Positions 1 through 11,049 of a DNA stretch of 64,000 nt are shown here, piece after piece. Within the stretch, counting starts at the first letter, position 1. Each line of letters begins with the position of its first letter. A program made the position numbers and the translations under genes. Location of the stretch: assembly GCA_917880885.1 (NCBI GenBank), contig OU862908.1, positions 56,007,819 to 56,071,818 on the forward strand, read 5' to 3'. This stretch comes from Limnephilus marmoratus. Taxonomy: Eukaryota; Arthropoda; Insecta; Trichoptera; Limnephilidae. The notes under the pieces were generated by a model that had not been told where the DNA came from, searched no databases, and saw nothing but the letters and a program-made list of their open reading frames with translations.

Positions 1-234
1 GAATATAGCCAGAACATTAAAAAATCCTTTTTTAATAAAGTAACTCGTTACATTAGATCTGTATAGGGTTAGCACTTTCAGAAATGGTTACCAGTTGCTA
101 ACCCTTTACAAACCTGAATAACGTCCGACAGTTGAATTTGAAAGCTATTTCCGGACTGCAACCCTTAAGGCGATGCTCCACATCGTGTAAAATTCGAAAT
201 CAGGCCGCTAACAGTAACATCCCTTATATAGGCG
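1..234. repeat. 234-bp direct repeat, copy 1
   Basis: This block is repeated without a visible mismatch at 873-1106, a spacing of 872 bp. The left edge is the window edge, so the repeat may continue outside. No TG...CA ends are visible, so it cannot be called an LTR from what is here. It may be part of a tandem array with an 872-bp period or a terminal direct repeat. Confidence 0.9.
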
Positions 235-872
235 ACATATATGAAACAGCTGTCACACCTAAAAATAACTACTTATACATGTAGGGATGGGGATCCGGTT
301 TACAACAAGGGGTGGTCGTTTCACCTCTCATTAAACATCTTATTTTAGAAACTACGTGTTTAGGACGATCGTGACCGTCATTACCAAGTTAAAAGTGTGC
401 GGTTAATAAACCGCTTGGTGAAATAACCGCGGCAGTAAAGCAGTTGCTGACGAGGTTTCCTATGTTATAATATCGATTACACTTTAAGACGCGAGTTTTG
501 AGTTCCCTCACAGCAACAGGGGTGGAACGCCCCGCCCTACCTTTTGTGGTTTCTTCTCTATTCACCACTTCTTTCCACATCATTCCCCTCCTTCTCCGCC
601 GCCACACTCACCTTCCTCTTCTCCTTGACAAGGTGTCAAGTCCGGGAGGAATGCGTAGGCGGCATGATTCCTTAAGAAACGTCAAGATGATATTCCTTAT
701 AAGCGAAAGGCAAGAAAAAATCCCGCATATTTTTTCAACCTTACTTCAAAGTCAGGTTTGGGAGACAGCGCTTTGACGAGAATACCTGTGTTTGAAAAAT
801 TAACGACTCCGAAAGGAATATATTCATGTTGTCTACACCATGTGAAATGTAAAACATTGCATGCCTTCTGCA
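235..872. other. Unique spacer between the 234-bp direct repeats
   Basis: This 638-bp stretch lies between two identical direct repeats. It contains short overlapping open frames on both strands (389-607 minus, 498-776 plus) that resemble nothing I recognise. It is pyrimidine-rich around 535-635. If the repeats are LTRs this would be the internal region of a very small element; if they are tandem units it is the rest of one unit. Confidence 0.5.
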
Positions 873-1106
873 GAATATAGCCAGAACATTAAAAAATCCT
901 TTTTTAATAAAGTAACTCGTTACATTAGATCTGTATAGGGTTAGCACTTTCAGAAATGGTTACCAGTTGCTAACCCTTTACAAACCTGAATAACGTCCGA
1001 CAGTTGAATTTGAAAGCTATTTCCGGACTGCAACCCTTAAGGCGATGCTCCACATCGTGTAAAATTCGAAATCAGGCCGCTAACAGTAACATCCCTTATA
1101 TAGGCG
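873..1106. repeat. 234-bp direct repeat, copy 2
   Basis: Exact copy of 1-234. After the shared GGCG the two copies diverge (GACATATATG versus GCGACAAATT). Identity between copies implies a recent duplication or a recent insertion. Confidence 0.9.
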
Positions 1107-1901
1107 GCGACAAATTTTTGCTTAACTCGCCTCTTTTGATTTACACAAGAAAAAAACATCGCTAAAAATGTTTTTTATTTTATTTTGCGAAGTTTGTGCA
1201 CAAATATTTAAATGTTTTACGATCTTTTACTAAAGCATTTAATTTTTCACATTGTACAATAAAACCTTAACCCAAAAGAGGTTTATAGACCTAATACTTT
1301 ATTTTTTCTGGGCTTAGATATTAGAAAAATACATTTCAAAGACCAAGATGACGTGATCTATTCGCGGTATTTAATTAAAGCATATTTAACTTAATTTAAA
1401 AATATTGAATTTTATTAAACATATTTCTGAGCGATCAAATTTTCAAACCAAAAACACATAATTTTGCAGTATTTGGTTTGGCTTCACCTTAACGTTGCTA
1501 TTTTATCAATCTATTGTAGATGGATCTGTGTCCATCCTTAATGGGTAGAAAAAACGTAGATATATTATGCCGAGTCTGTTTTACAACTATGTATTTCAAC
1601 TGAGCGCTTTCGGAGGAAGCAGCAGCGTCGTTCCCGTACGCATCAGTGCACCTGCGAGAATCTCAGTAGATAAGAGAGGAACTCGTTCACAGTAGTTGTT
1701 GATGTCGGCTTTTCTTTTACTTATTCTTGTATAATTGAGCCACCGACATCTGTTTTTCTTTTAAATCACCATTATTGACAATGTTCCCATGTTATGTTGA
1801 TTCCTCCAATCAAAATCACCCCTCCCGCTCTATTAAAATCTAATCATTTATGTACTTAGATAAAATTTCAGTATTTTTTTCTTTATGTATTTTTGCGTTG
1901 T
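1107..1901. other. No gene seen; AT-rich spacer
   Basis: AT-rich sequence without a supported coding frame. I see only homopolymer runs and a mildly GC-richer patch near 1605-1665. Confidence 0.5.
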
Positions 1902-2052
1902 TATGCCGTGTTGCGCTAACTCCTTCTTTAGCCAACATTTCGAACAGCGATATTGTGTCCATCAGCATGGCTGATGACACTGATACCGATGATGGACACT
2001 GCAACGCTGTCCGAAACGTTGGCTAAAGAAGGAGATAGTGCAATACGACATA
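1902..2052. repeat. Imperfect 151-nt hairpin
   Basis: Two arms of about 63 nt pair with roughly 85% identity. CTCCTTCTTTAGCCAAC on the left is matched by GTTGGCTAAAGAAGGAG on the right, and GTGTCCATCA is matched by TGATGGACAC. The loop is about 25 nt. It could be a small foldback element or a long hairpin precursor. The overlapping minus frame 1928-2173 is explained by the hairpin. Confidence 0.75.
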
Positions 2053-2337
2053 ACACCCCAAATAAATGACGAAAATATTTTTGGCCATGAAAATCAAAAT
2101 TTAAGTTAGTTTTAAGATTGCTAGTGAATGAAAACGGTGGAAGATAAATGAAAATTAAGTAACAAATGTGCATATGAAATAAAACTCTTCAAAACAAAAT
2201 GTCTAGAAATTGTTACATACTCGTAGTTAGAAGGATCGAATCTCAACGTGGGCAAATAAATTTTATTTGATTAATTTGTGTTATTTTGCAATTAATTCAT
2301 TAAATATATATACATATAGTGTTTTTGCGGAACGTTC

Positions 2338-2575
2338 CAGAGTGGAAGATGTTCTCAGTATCGCCCTGGTGTAAGACTACCATTCAGAATTGAAACGTTG
2401 CTTTAAGTGGCTTTAGCCATGTTTGGTGACCAGATCTGAGTTGCCAGGTACTTCCCCATCTTCCTCTCCCCCATCTCCTTTCCCTTCCCACTATCTTTGG
2501 CTTCACGATATACCCCATATACCCCAATTGGGGATGCCATAGTTTTACTGGCTCCAGACAGGAGCGGCTGAGGTA
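2338..2575 (+). mobile_element. Short-TIR repeat family (CAGAGTGGAAGAT), copy 1
   Basis: Starts with CAGAGTGGAAGAT and follows, in the same order, the reverse complement of 47111-47374. Shared landmarks are the AGTATCGC block, TTCAGAATTRAAA, TGGCTTTAGCC, ACTTCCCCA and a pyrimidine-rich stretch. The far terminal repeat is decayed here. A non-autonomous DNA element is likely; the superfamily is not determined. Confidence 0.65.
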
Positions 2576-3018
2576 TTCACATTAAAATAAAATGTTAATG
2601 CTCAAGAAATACTAAAAAAATATGTTTTTTTCTTCCCTCATTTAATTGGAACCTTTGTTTTTTTATGTCAACGGTATAAATATACCATAAAAAATTATTG
2701 CGTGTCACAAACAAGTAATGAGCGAGGTATTCTTCTTCATAATGAGAGAGGTGTCGCGAAAATAATATAATATTTTACGTTATTAGCAATATTTTTATTA
2801 CCCTCCCCGAAGTTTAAACTAATAGGGGGGGGGGAGGTATGGAGAAATTCCGACTACCTAATTCCTTCAAATGAATTTTCATAACATTATTATGAATTCA
2901 TTAGAACTTAGAATAATCACATAAAAAAACTTCATTGTTTTCATCGCCTCCCACGCTTACGATGTGAAATGGTTAAAGTAACTGTGCCTATTTATTATAT
3001 TAATAATTTTTTTAAAAT
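2576..3018. other. No gene seen; AT-rich spacer
   Basis: AT-rich spacer with a run of nine G at about 2825. No supported coding frame. Confidence 0.5.
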
Positions 3019-3418
3019 TAATTCCACACAGGAGGCCCCGGGTAAAATAATTTCCCTCAGGGCCTATATCATCTTTTACCTATGCTGCTGTAGGAAAGGT
3101 GTTTTAAAGGAAAAGATGGACAGGATGTTCTGGGAAGGAAAAGGGTATGAGGGGTGGTTAGGAATCTGGGAGTCGGTGTGTTCAGAAGTAACGGACGTAT
3201 GAATCCTTTCCCCACTGCGGTGTAAGGTAATGGGTCGAGCGAGTCCGGCTGAAGAGGTCAAAGGGTCTCCCTCTTTCCGGTGATCCACAGTTGTTGACAT
3301 CCGACGTCAATGCATGAAAAAACCCCACTTCATGTACCGGGCACCGCTATTAAGTCACCAAACGTACAGAACCACTTGGGGTGACCTATGGCAGAGGTGT
3401 TGGTTATCCAATAAAGGT
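3019..3418 (-). mobile_element. Family A retroposon, copy 1 (about 400 bp)
   Basis: Shares with six other places in the window a 3' segment (here on the left because the copy is reversed) containing GGCC...TTTCCCTCAGGGCC. A purine-rich middle (GGGAAGGAAAAGGGTATGAG) and the other end, ACCACTTGGGGTGACC, follow. In plus-oriented copies the hairpin end runs into TGTAAAAAAA, so I orient the family with a poly-A 3' end. The frames at 2969-3202 and 3076-3300 are repeat-derived. Confidence 0.75.
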
Positions 3419-4155
3419 CGAGAAAATGGTGTAAACTATGGACCAATCAATAAAAGGTAGAAGTACATATTTAAATCTGATGTCTACCATATTTCAAGCA
3501 ATCCTAAAGCAAAATCTATGAAAAAAGCTACTAGTTAAGTGTTGATATTAGAAATTATTATATTATGAAGTGATTTTTTTGTGATAACTCCGTTTTTGTG
3601 TTTGTTTAGGGATGAATTGGTGGAATTGTTTTCTGCAGACACAATCCATCATTGACCGGTCTGTAGACATCGGGCGGAGAACTCGAAAAGTTATAACTTC
3701 TCTTTCTGCTACAAGCATCGTTTATGAGAAAGAGGGAGATGTTGCGTCAGATCTATCGCCGGGAAGCCTTTAGCGCAGTTCCCAGCATTAAAAACGACGA
3801 ATACACTATGAATGTAAAAGTCTAATAAATCCCTATCCAACGGGGAGTAGAGTGCTTGTTGGCGGAGTATGTCCCTATGAGCGCGTCGCGTCATTCGTTT
3901 TAGGCGAAAATGCTACTCTAAAGATAAAAAAAAAAAAAACATTTTAAATCGGGACAATAAAGACTGCAATAAAATGCAGGCTTGTGCTTATTTGTCTTTG
4001 ATGACAGTCTGAAATAAACTACGAGTATCAAGACCGGTTAGCGGATGATCTCGGCATTTAAAACTCAGTCTCGGCGCCCATCAGTACCATCAGTTCCCAT
4101 TTTTTTACGTGTGTGATTTTCTAATGCGTGTATTTAATTTAATAATCAACGTTGT
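3419..4155. other. No gene seen
   Basis: AT-rich spacer. A 61-codon minus frame (3709-3894) lies in a slightly GC-richer patch but has no recognisable motif. Confidence 0.5.
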
Positions 4156-4159
4156 TGAG

Positions 4160-4294
4160 CATTTGGTATACACATTTGCTACACACATTTGGTATACACA
4201 TTTGGTATACGCATTTGGTATACATATTTGGTACACACGTTTGGTACCCACATTTGTATACACATTTGATTTACACATTTGGTACACCATACAT
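4160..4294. repeat. Minisatellite, 13-bp unit
   Basis: About ten degenerate units of the type CACATTTGGTATA run head to tail. The open frames on both strands here (4105-4439) are products of the repeat and not genes. Confidence 0.9.
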
Positions 4295-4299
4295 ATTTT

Positions 4300-4452
4300 T
4301 CTTACCAACATTTGAAAATCTCGTACTACCTCCACAATCGTACACCGAAAATGTAGCTTTTGTCATGATGGAAGACTTAACCAGCCGAAGAATTGAACAC
4401 ATGACGGCTGGATTGGACCCAAATGCAGTGCCAACTTAGCCACTGACTGTTC
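4300..4452 (-). mobile_element. tRNA-derived SINE, copy 1
   Basis: Shares with 52485-52620 the block CTACTACCTCCAC, then AAAATG(C/T)A, then a tRNA-like head. On the minus strand that head contains TGGCTAAGTTGGCA (box A-like) and a box B-like GTGTTCAATTC. The match is homologous along roughly 150 bp, so this is a dispersed SINE relic and not a tRNA gene. Confidence 0.65.
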
Positions 4453-6105
4453 ATCATTTAGTTTTTAGCGGAAAGCTCGTAAAATTCACGAAAACTGGAA
4501 AGGAAGACGAGCGAGAATATTATTTATTATTTATGGACACGATTTATGTTGATTTCTTATTTTGTACGCTGCTTACATTATTTATGGGAAACTCTTCATC
4601 GTAAATAACAATCCCTGGTTTCTTCCCTTTACATTTTAAAAGTGTAAATAGTTAAAAGTTTTTTTCCTTACTAAGTTCGTGTCAGTTTTCCACGAATGAA
4701 CAATAATAATCTGCAGTTAAAATGATTTCAAGTTATTTTATACGCTTTGCTCATTAACTAACTCACTATGCGGGTTTGTTTCGTAAAAGTAATGAATAAA
4801 ACAAGAGTTCCCCGCCGCATTTGTGTAAAAGTTTTAATTGTGCGCCCTTTCGCGGTGTCGGTTTATTATATTTTTCACCGTTTTTACGCCACTACACCCT
4901 TTCTGTTATTGTACTGTACCGTGCCGGACTAGAATAATAGGATATCGTACGTACAACATTCTGCACCAACTGCTCCGAGTACAATCGTCCATGGAGTCCG
5001 CACTCCGTGGTGTATCGCTCCCGATGCTCTCCAATTACTGAGCTCAACAATAAAGATGGGATGATATCGGTCACTAGCCACTATCCACTTCCACATCCAC
5101 CCCACTCCCCAGTGTACAACATGTACAAAATACAAACATACAGGAAGCATATTCACTCCGAAGAGCAATGAATTTTCGCGGATGGTCGCTGCGATATCAC
5201 AGCGTAACTTCTGAATATAAATGTATTGCTGCATGCGCATATCAAACCATTCAGTACAGTCATATTTTATATGCCACACCATATCTTTCTTTATATTTCA
5301 GATTCGATTTTATGCTTTCAAGGTCGCTGTTTCAGTAAACCAAATTGATAAAAACGTCTCGAATTTATAAGATTATTCCGGGACAAACTTACGCCGAGAT
5401 AATAATTTAGTACTTGGCAATAAAACCCGGCTAAAACCGCCTGAAAATATGCCACTGTGTAAGTTTTATTTTTGCCTACTTTTATGGCTTAACTTATCCA
5501 AGACACGCCAAAAGTTATATTCCATTTTTGCTATAACTTAACTTTTTTTAAACTAATGGATTTTTATATCACTTTTTTTGTGAATTTATCAATGTAACGT
5601 TATACGTGCTTCTTCTGCCTCCCGCCAGAGTTCCACTGTAGTTCCCTCGAGACTATTAGATAGTGCTCGAGATAAATTTGAAGGATTTTCGGACATGTTC
5701 AATGAGGATATTACTAAGGCTTAAGTATCTAGGGATCTGGGTCACGAGACATTCTTTTGTCTTTTTTTGGGATTTTGTTATCCCTTTCATCTATATCCTC
5801 GGGTTTTAAATATTCTTCTCACACCATATCCTTTGTTTTCTTATGATGGAGATGGGACATCTTAAATTCTCTGTTGGACCCGTATTTTTTACTTGGAAGG
5901 ATTATTTATATCCCGAATGGAATATTCCTTGTTTTAGGTATTGTTTTAGGGACAGTCAAAATATCTAATAATTTCATGAAATAGAATTTCTTCGTATTTC
6001 TAGACGTCAGGGGTTGGAGAGGAAGTGGTTTTCATCAGGAAGTTGAGTGTTAGCACATTTAGGGGGTAATTAGGAAACCGTATCATAACAGGAAATGATG
6101 TACAG
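4453..6105. other. No gene seen; long AT-rich spacer
   Basis: No supported gene. Frames at 4838-5041 and 4929-5282 overlap each other on opposite strands without recognisable domains. Confidence 0.45.
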
Positions 6106-6109
6106 TCGA

Positions 6110-6325
6110 AGTTAGGCCTGTGAGCCTCGCCTCGTGCGCCCGAGGGGCGAGTTTGATGGCGTTACGTAGTTAGAGCTCGCGAGCTAATCGAATCGGAACA
6201 TCGTCTCTCCCGGGCACTTTATAGCCTTAAGTTTTCGCCAGCGGTTACTAATGTAAAGGGCGGTTAGGTCCCGGTTTGTCACTGTCACAGTCACAGCGGC
6301 GGAGACTGCGACAAACGCTCTGAAT
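6110..6325. other. GC-rich patch with palindrome AGCTCGCGAGCT
   Basis: Clearly GC-richer than its surroundings, with many CpG. It contains the 12-nt palindrome AGCTCGCGAGCT and repeated CACTGTCACAG. It could be a regulatory element or a relic exon; no coding frame supports the latter. Confidence 0.3.
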
Positions 6326-6922
6326 ATATGTGTGCACAGACCATAGTAAGTTGAAATATTTCCATGTAAAACCCATCTTACAATAGTAATTCGTTTTTAT
6401 TCCTGCATAGTAACAATGTACTTAGCAATTGCTTGGAAAATTGGATGATTTACCGGCAGAAAAGAAAATGCCTACGCCCTACGAATTACGTTCATGCCTT
6501 ATGTGAATTTAATATAAAACTTATTACAATAATGTCTATTGGGCCTTTGTCCTTTCACGTTATTATGTATGTATTTTTTATTTGTTTATAGGTTTTCAAG
6601 CATGAAATTCGGTGACCAAAAAACTCAGAACCTCATTTGAAAAATCGTTAAGTTATGAAAAAAAAATTGGTTAAATAGGTTACGTTAGGTTATGGGCTTT
6701 TTAAAAGTATTTTTTTCATAGCTTTTAATGACTTTTCTAAGAGATGTGTTGAGTTGACTTGATTCTGAATTGGCATGGAACCATGAAATTCATATTCCAA
6801 TAGGTCTATTTTAAAATATTCGCGTTTTGTATCAATAATCGAACATGTAAAAAATACGGATATCTTTTAAATTGCGAAAATCTACTAAAAAATAATTCTA
6901 TTTCTAATAAAGCAGTTCAGCT
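6326..6922. other. No gene seen
   Basis: AT-rich spacer without supported features. Confidence 0.5.
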
Positions 6923-7443
6923 TTAAGGTCTATGCCCACTACACCGTTCCATACCATGACCGTAGCGGCGCATGCAAAAAAATATTCTTTGTGTCGATCA
7001 GTATGAAACGCTGCCCACTACCCCGTCGCGTCACCGACCAACACCGCCACGTACCATGACCGGACTGACGGCGAATTCTCGATGACAATATTATGCAGGT
7101 GCCGGTCCGCTCTATGCATGGCACGCGACGGTGTTAGAACGGGGTTCATACGCGGATGATCCCCGTTCTAACCGCGTTGCCACTCCGTCAGTTCGTAATT
7201 TGTGTTCAGTTCTGTGAGACGTGCGTCAGCGGTAGACAGAAATTTGAACGGGGATGGTACGGACACTAACCGCGGTGTGTACGGTTATCATACGGTCACT
7301 ATACCCGTTACGTACGGGTATAATACGGTGTTAGCACGTTCTAGTAGGCATAGTAGGGCGTAGCGTGTTTATTTCGTGTCATACGTTCGATACGTTCATA
7401 GTACGGTCATGGTATGGAACGGTGTAGTGGGCATAGACCTTAA
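6923..7443. mobile_element. TTAA-flanked MITE with perfect 38-bp TIRs
   Basis: Terminal inverted repeats begin GGTCTATGCCCACTAC and match over 38 bp without mismatch (6927-6964 against 7402-7439). TTAA stands immediately outside both ends, as expected for the target duplication of piggyBac-like transposition. The interior is unusually GC- and CpG-rich and has an internal inverted pair GAACGGGG...CCCCGTTC. No transposase frame is present, so it is non-autonomous. The minus frame 6939-7124 is a chance frame inside it. Confidence 0.9.
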
Positions 7444-7755
7444 ATCTCATTTTTCCGCCATTCGGAGGGTCTTCGCCGCACTGACGTCCCAAGCGCAAAA
7501 CCAGCGGCTTTTAATTATAAAATTCCATGCTTAATAAATGACTCATTTTTTCCGAATAAATACAGAATACCGGCTTAGCTAAGTTGCTACACTTATATTT
7601 TTTCTATATCCCAGACCCCGCTAGGGCTGCTAGAAGTTTTTGATTGTACCCTTTTCAAGTAACCAAGCGTCCGCCCCCGTTAATCGCCATGCAAACGTCT
7701 TGTCGTGGCTATCTACGGTCAATTTAAAATATATATATATATAAAGTTATTTTCA
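7444..7755. other. No gene seen; (TA)n tract
   Basis: Spacer with a short TA dinucleotide run at about 7728-7742. Confidence 0.5.
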
Positions 7756-7882
7756 AGTTCTGCAAGTATTTTAGTATGTGTTTTTGTTACAACTGTTTCG
7801 ACTTACAAGGTCATTTTCAATCTGACAGTTAGAAAATGACCTAGTAAGTCGAAACAGCTGTAACTAAAATACTTGCAGAACT
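7756..7882. repeat. Hairpin with hammerhead-core-like motifs, type 1
   Basis: AGTTCTGCAAGTATTTTAGT is matched by its reverse complement at the right end, and GTTTCGACTTAC by GTAAGTCGAAAC. Each arm, read outward, gives a short stem followed by GTCGAAACAG. That resembles the stem II-GAAAC part of hammerhead ribozymes known from Penelope-like elements, but the CUGANGA box is degenerate. The AT-rich tail (7883-7965) resembles 22440-22515, so this is a dispersed family. Confidence 0.65.
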
Positions 7883-7965
7883 CTATAACAACATTATTAA
7901 ATTTAATTTTAATTAAATTTATAAAAAATTAAATGGATTTCTACGAATTAAACACAAAAAACAAT

Positions 7966-8575
7966 TAATATCTACGGTCAAAGCAAATTATTGATGAATT
8001 ACACAGACGTACACCTCAGGGTATGTACTATAATTTTATAATAAGGTCAATCTTAATTTTCAATTAAACCTACTTACGTAAACAGTGATTTTTTCAATTA
8101 TTAAAGTAAATTTCAACTATTTTGGACCGGGAAAACTTTTGCCCGCGTTTGCCCGTGTTGATTATTATTTCTTTATATAGAACATAATATACCCGAGTAT
8201 TCTAGTAGGCTGCTGAAAATTAGAACCATCTTCGTTCATCACTAATTGTTAGGATTTTTTCGGTGCTTGCGAGCCACTTTCCGCCGTAGGAGCTATTTTT
8301 CGTGTGGCGCGTTGAATCTGACATTGTGAAATTGGCGACATGTTTCAGTAGAGTCTAAACCTAACTAGAGTTGATTAAAACATTTGCAGTGTTTTGGCAG
8401 AACAATCCGCCTAGAATGCAGTATTTGTGGGATATTCACGCACAAAGATAATAATAATTTAATCCTTTCATTCTTGCATTACTGTTTCCATACAAAAAGC
8501 GTATTTTGAATTTAATATCACCTTAGATAATTATTTAAAATAAAAATTTTGTATAATTTTTTACTTTTTTGCTTT
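7966..8575. other. No gene seen
   Basis: AT-rich spacer without supported features. Confidence 0.5.
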
Positions 8576-8717
8576 ATGCTTGTGTAACACAACCTAATTT
8601 GGCCTGGCCTATTTCAGCATATCGCTCGCCATTATTCTCATTGGGAAGAATGTACGGCGTGCGATATATCGAAATACGCCAAATACGTTTTTTTATAGCT
8701 GTGTGTGACACAAGCAT
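8576..8717. mobile_element. Small hairpin MITE (142 bp)
   Basis: Ends match as inverted repeats over 16 bp with one mismatch (ATGCTTGTGTAACACA against the complement of TGTGTGACACAAGCAT). The whole element folds on itself through TATTTC...ATATCGC..CGCC. A relative is at 18768-18903. Confidence 0.7.
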
Positions 8718-9570
8718 TATGGTTTAGATTTTTTTTCTTATTTAACATTTATTTTATTGGTTTATTTCTAAATCACTATGAAAACAAGCCAAGTCATAAA
8801 AAATGATTAGTATGGTTCAACAAACAAAGGTTTATATACACGTCATGAAAACGTTTATAAGTAAGCAGATAATAAATTACACTTAGATCGGTCATTGTGA
8901 CCACAGTGCGCCCTAGTGTCTACGCCATAGTGTCTACGCCATAATGTCTACGCCATAGTATCTAGTACCGTATACACTGTCGCGATATACACAAGCATCT
9001 TCTACGACGAAAAGACTGCTTAGTAGACAGCGGGAATTTTCATCCATATAAAGAGTATTACAAGTTTAGAAAAAGAAAACGGTATTGGATTTTATTTTAT
9101 ATGAGTTTTTCTGGTTCGTAACACCCGCCATGATTAATTTCCAACTTCTAGAATACTCTATTTATACCTACGTGATAAAAACCGAAGAACTAGAAAAAGT
9201 TTTTTTTAGTTAGAAATCAAGAAATATAATATATTTCTGGGTATAAAAATTACAAGAGTTATTTTAGTAAGAAAGCTTAAAATATATATTTCTACATTTT
9301 CTGGGGAAAAAAATTACAAGAGTTGTTTCCGAAAAGAATTATTTATTGTAGCACTTGACAAGACTATAATACTTATTCTTTATTTTTGTGTTCTCCCCTC
9401 AGCAGACTATTTGATAAGTTCAAGACTGGATTATTTTTCATTTTCGCCAACCCTTTTAGTTTTCGCCCGAGTCACGCGATTGGTTTAAATTATCGTTATA
9501 ATTATTTTCTCATTTTCGTGTTCAGACCCTCGATAAAAAAAACCACACAATATTATTCGGGTTGAGGGTG
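8718..9570. other. No gene seen
   Basis: AT-rich. A short imperfect direct repeat around 9225-9330 shares AAAATTACAAGAGTT. A triplicated TGTCTACGCCATA lies at 8918-8958. No coding support. Confidence 0.5.
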
Positions 9571-9835
9571 GCTGATGTATACAGGGTGTAACAGCACGAA
9601 CCCGAAGGATTTTAACCAACGTTTCCTGAGCATATTTGGAGTAAAAATTACATATGTACAGTTTTTTTACAAAAAAATTTTTTTTTTCATCCAAGTCGCA
9701 ACTGAGTAGTCGGATATAGGAGTCTCATTCCAACAGCACGGTAACACACGAAACAGTGCGCGTATCACGTGATAAGGTCGCGACGTGTAGGTATGTTATC
9801 AGTGGCGACGTGTGATTGACATCCTTGTGTATTTT
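9571..9835. other. Possible transposon end (ACAGGGTGTAAC)
   Basis: The phrase TACAGGGTGTAAC at about 9579 resembles transposon ends seen in moth genomes. No partner end was found. Weak. Confidence 0.2.
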
Positions 9836-10236
9836 TTTTACATTAGCTCCACTAAGGAAAATAATTCCACTCAGGGCCTATGTCATCTTTAGGGATGCTG
9901 TGTGGAGGGTCTCTTTAGGGGAAGGAAGGAGAGGAAATTATGGGAAGGAAAAGGGTATGAGGGTCAGGTGTGTCCAGGAGGGACGGACGAATGAATCCAT
10001 CCTTTCCACTGCGATGCAATACAATGTTCCAAGAGAGTCCTGCTGGAGAGGTCAAAAGATCTCCCTCAACCAGCCTTTCCACAGACCCGGCCTGCCACAC
10101 TGTTGGTGGCAAACCTGACTAAATGAACTCTGGCACCCTTGCTAAGTCACCAAACGTAGCGAACCACTTGGGGTGACCTATGGGTTTTCCAACAAATGGT
10201 TCACCGGGCGGCGGTACCCATACCCGCCTCCCAAAT
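9836..10236 (-). mobile_element. Family A retroposon, copy 2
   Basis: Near full length. It runs from TTTTTTTACATTAGCTCCAC (the complement of the poly-A end) to GCGGCGGTACCCATACCCGC. The outer arm of the 3' hairpin is deleted here, since AATAATTCCACTCAGGGCC follows directly. The frames 9816-10118 and 9915-10112 are repeat-derived. Confidence 0.85.
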
Positions 10237-10655
10237 GGCAAGTTACAAATTGTATGTAACTATAATATTTTTCTCGCTTGTTCGTTTTCGATTGCCTTAT
10301 TTGCCGATTTAAAACAAATATATTAACGGCGAATTGTTTTACGCTTGTCTGAAAAAAAGGGTTCTTACTGTGTACTGTATGTGATTCAAGGAAATTATTA
10401 ACAATTTTAAAAATAAATTGGGTATTGCTATATTTGTATATTCCGGGTCTCGTATTCATTTTATACACATGCAAATACAGACAATTTTATTGCTCTCTCC
10501 TCCTCGTCGTGCAATATCAAAATGGTGTAATATGATTACGATTTGTGCTCCATGAAGCAAGCAATCCTTTGTAACTTTCTACTTATTTTCCTGTTTTATC
10601 AGTCGATTTAGTAAACTCGATGAGCTTTTAGTAGGTTGTGTAGTGGGAATGTTCA
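10237..10655. other. No gene seen
   Basis: AT-rich spacer; the 98-codon minus frame here has no recognisable domain. Confidence 0.45.
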
Positions 10656-10659
10656 TTGA

Positions 10660-10800
10660 TCGCGGGCTGCTGACGTCACGCTCTTCCCTCGGGCGGACTG
10701 CTTGACGTCACGGCAGTGTCGCCATCCCTTACCCTGGCGTGAGGCTCTGCGGGGGGAAGGGAGAGGGAGTGATGTGAAATATTTGACAGGACCCGGCGCT
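10660..10800. promoter_or_regulatory. GC-rich patch with two CRE palindromes
   Basis: Two perfect cAMP-response-element palindromes TGACGTCA lie at 10671-10678 and 10703-10710, 32 bp apart (about three helical turns). They sit in a GC-rich patch inside AT-rich DNA. This is the known binding palindrome of CREB/ATF bZIP factors. Function as an enhancer or promoter is inference; no gene is seen next to it. Confidence 0.35.
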
Positions 10801-11040
10801 TTCTAATAATATCCCAGGAAAACATGAGCTCCTCTCATTCAACAACACAAATTAGATTAAACGCATAATGGCTCTTACAATTTGGGTTAGGTACTCGACC
10901 GGTATTAAGATCACAATTAATGGAAAAACCAAGCAAACATTAATTAACCATTAACCTTTTCTTGTGATATTTTCGTGAAAATCAGATTATGCTCTTAATT
11001 CCACGATTAAATACCGTTTTATTTCATTTTTATCATCACT

Positions 11041-11049
11041 TTGATATAT
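11041..11049. repeat. Target-site duplication of the LINE, left copy
   Basis: TTGATATAT is repeated exactly at 12029-12037, flanking the truncated LINE on both sides. Confidence 0.8.

Noticed and set aside
1..1106. LTR retrotransposon
   Set aside because: No TG...CA ends, primer-binding site, polypurine tract or gag/pol frame can be shown, and the left edge is cut by the window. Kept only as a direct repeat.
4105..4439. Open frames on both strands rich in repeated Trp-Tyr-Thr-His type units
   Set aside because: They are translations of a 13-bp minisatellite.
9815..10118. 100-codon plus frame as a gene
   Set aside because: Falls inside a family A retroposon copy; the frame is not open in the other copies.
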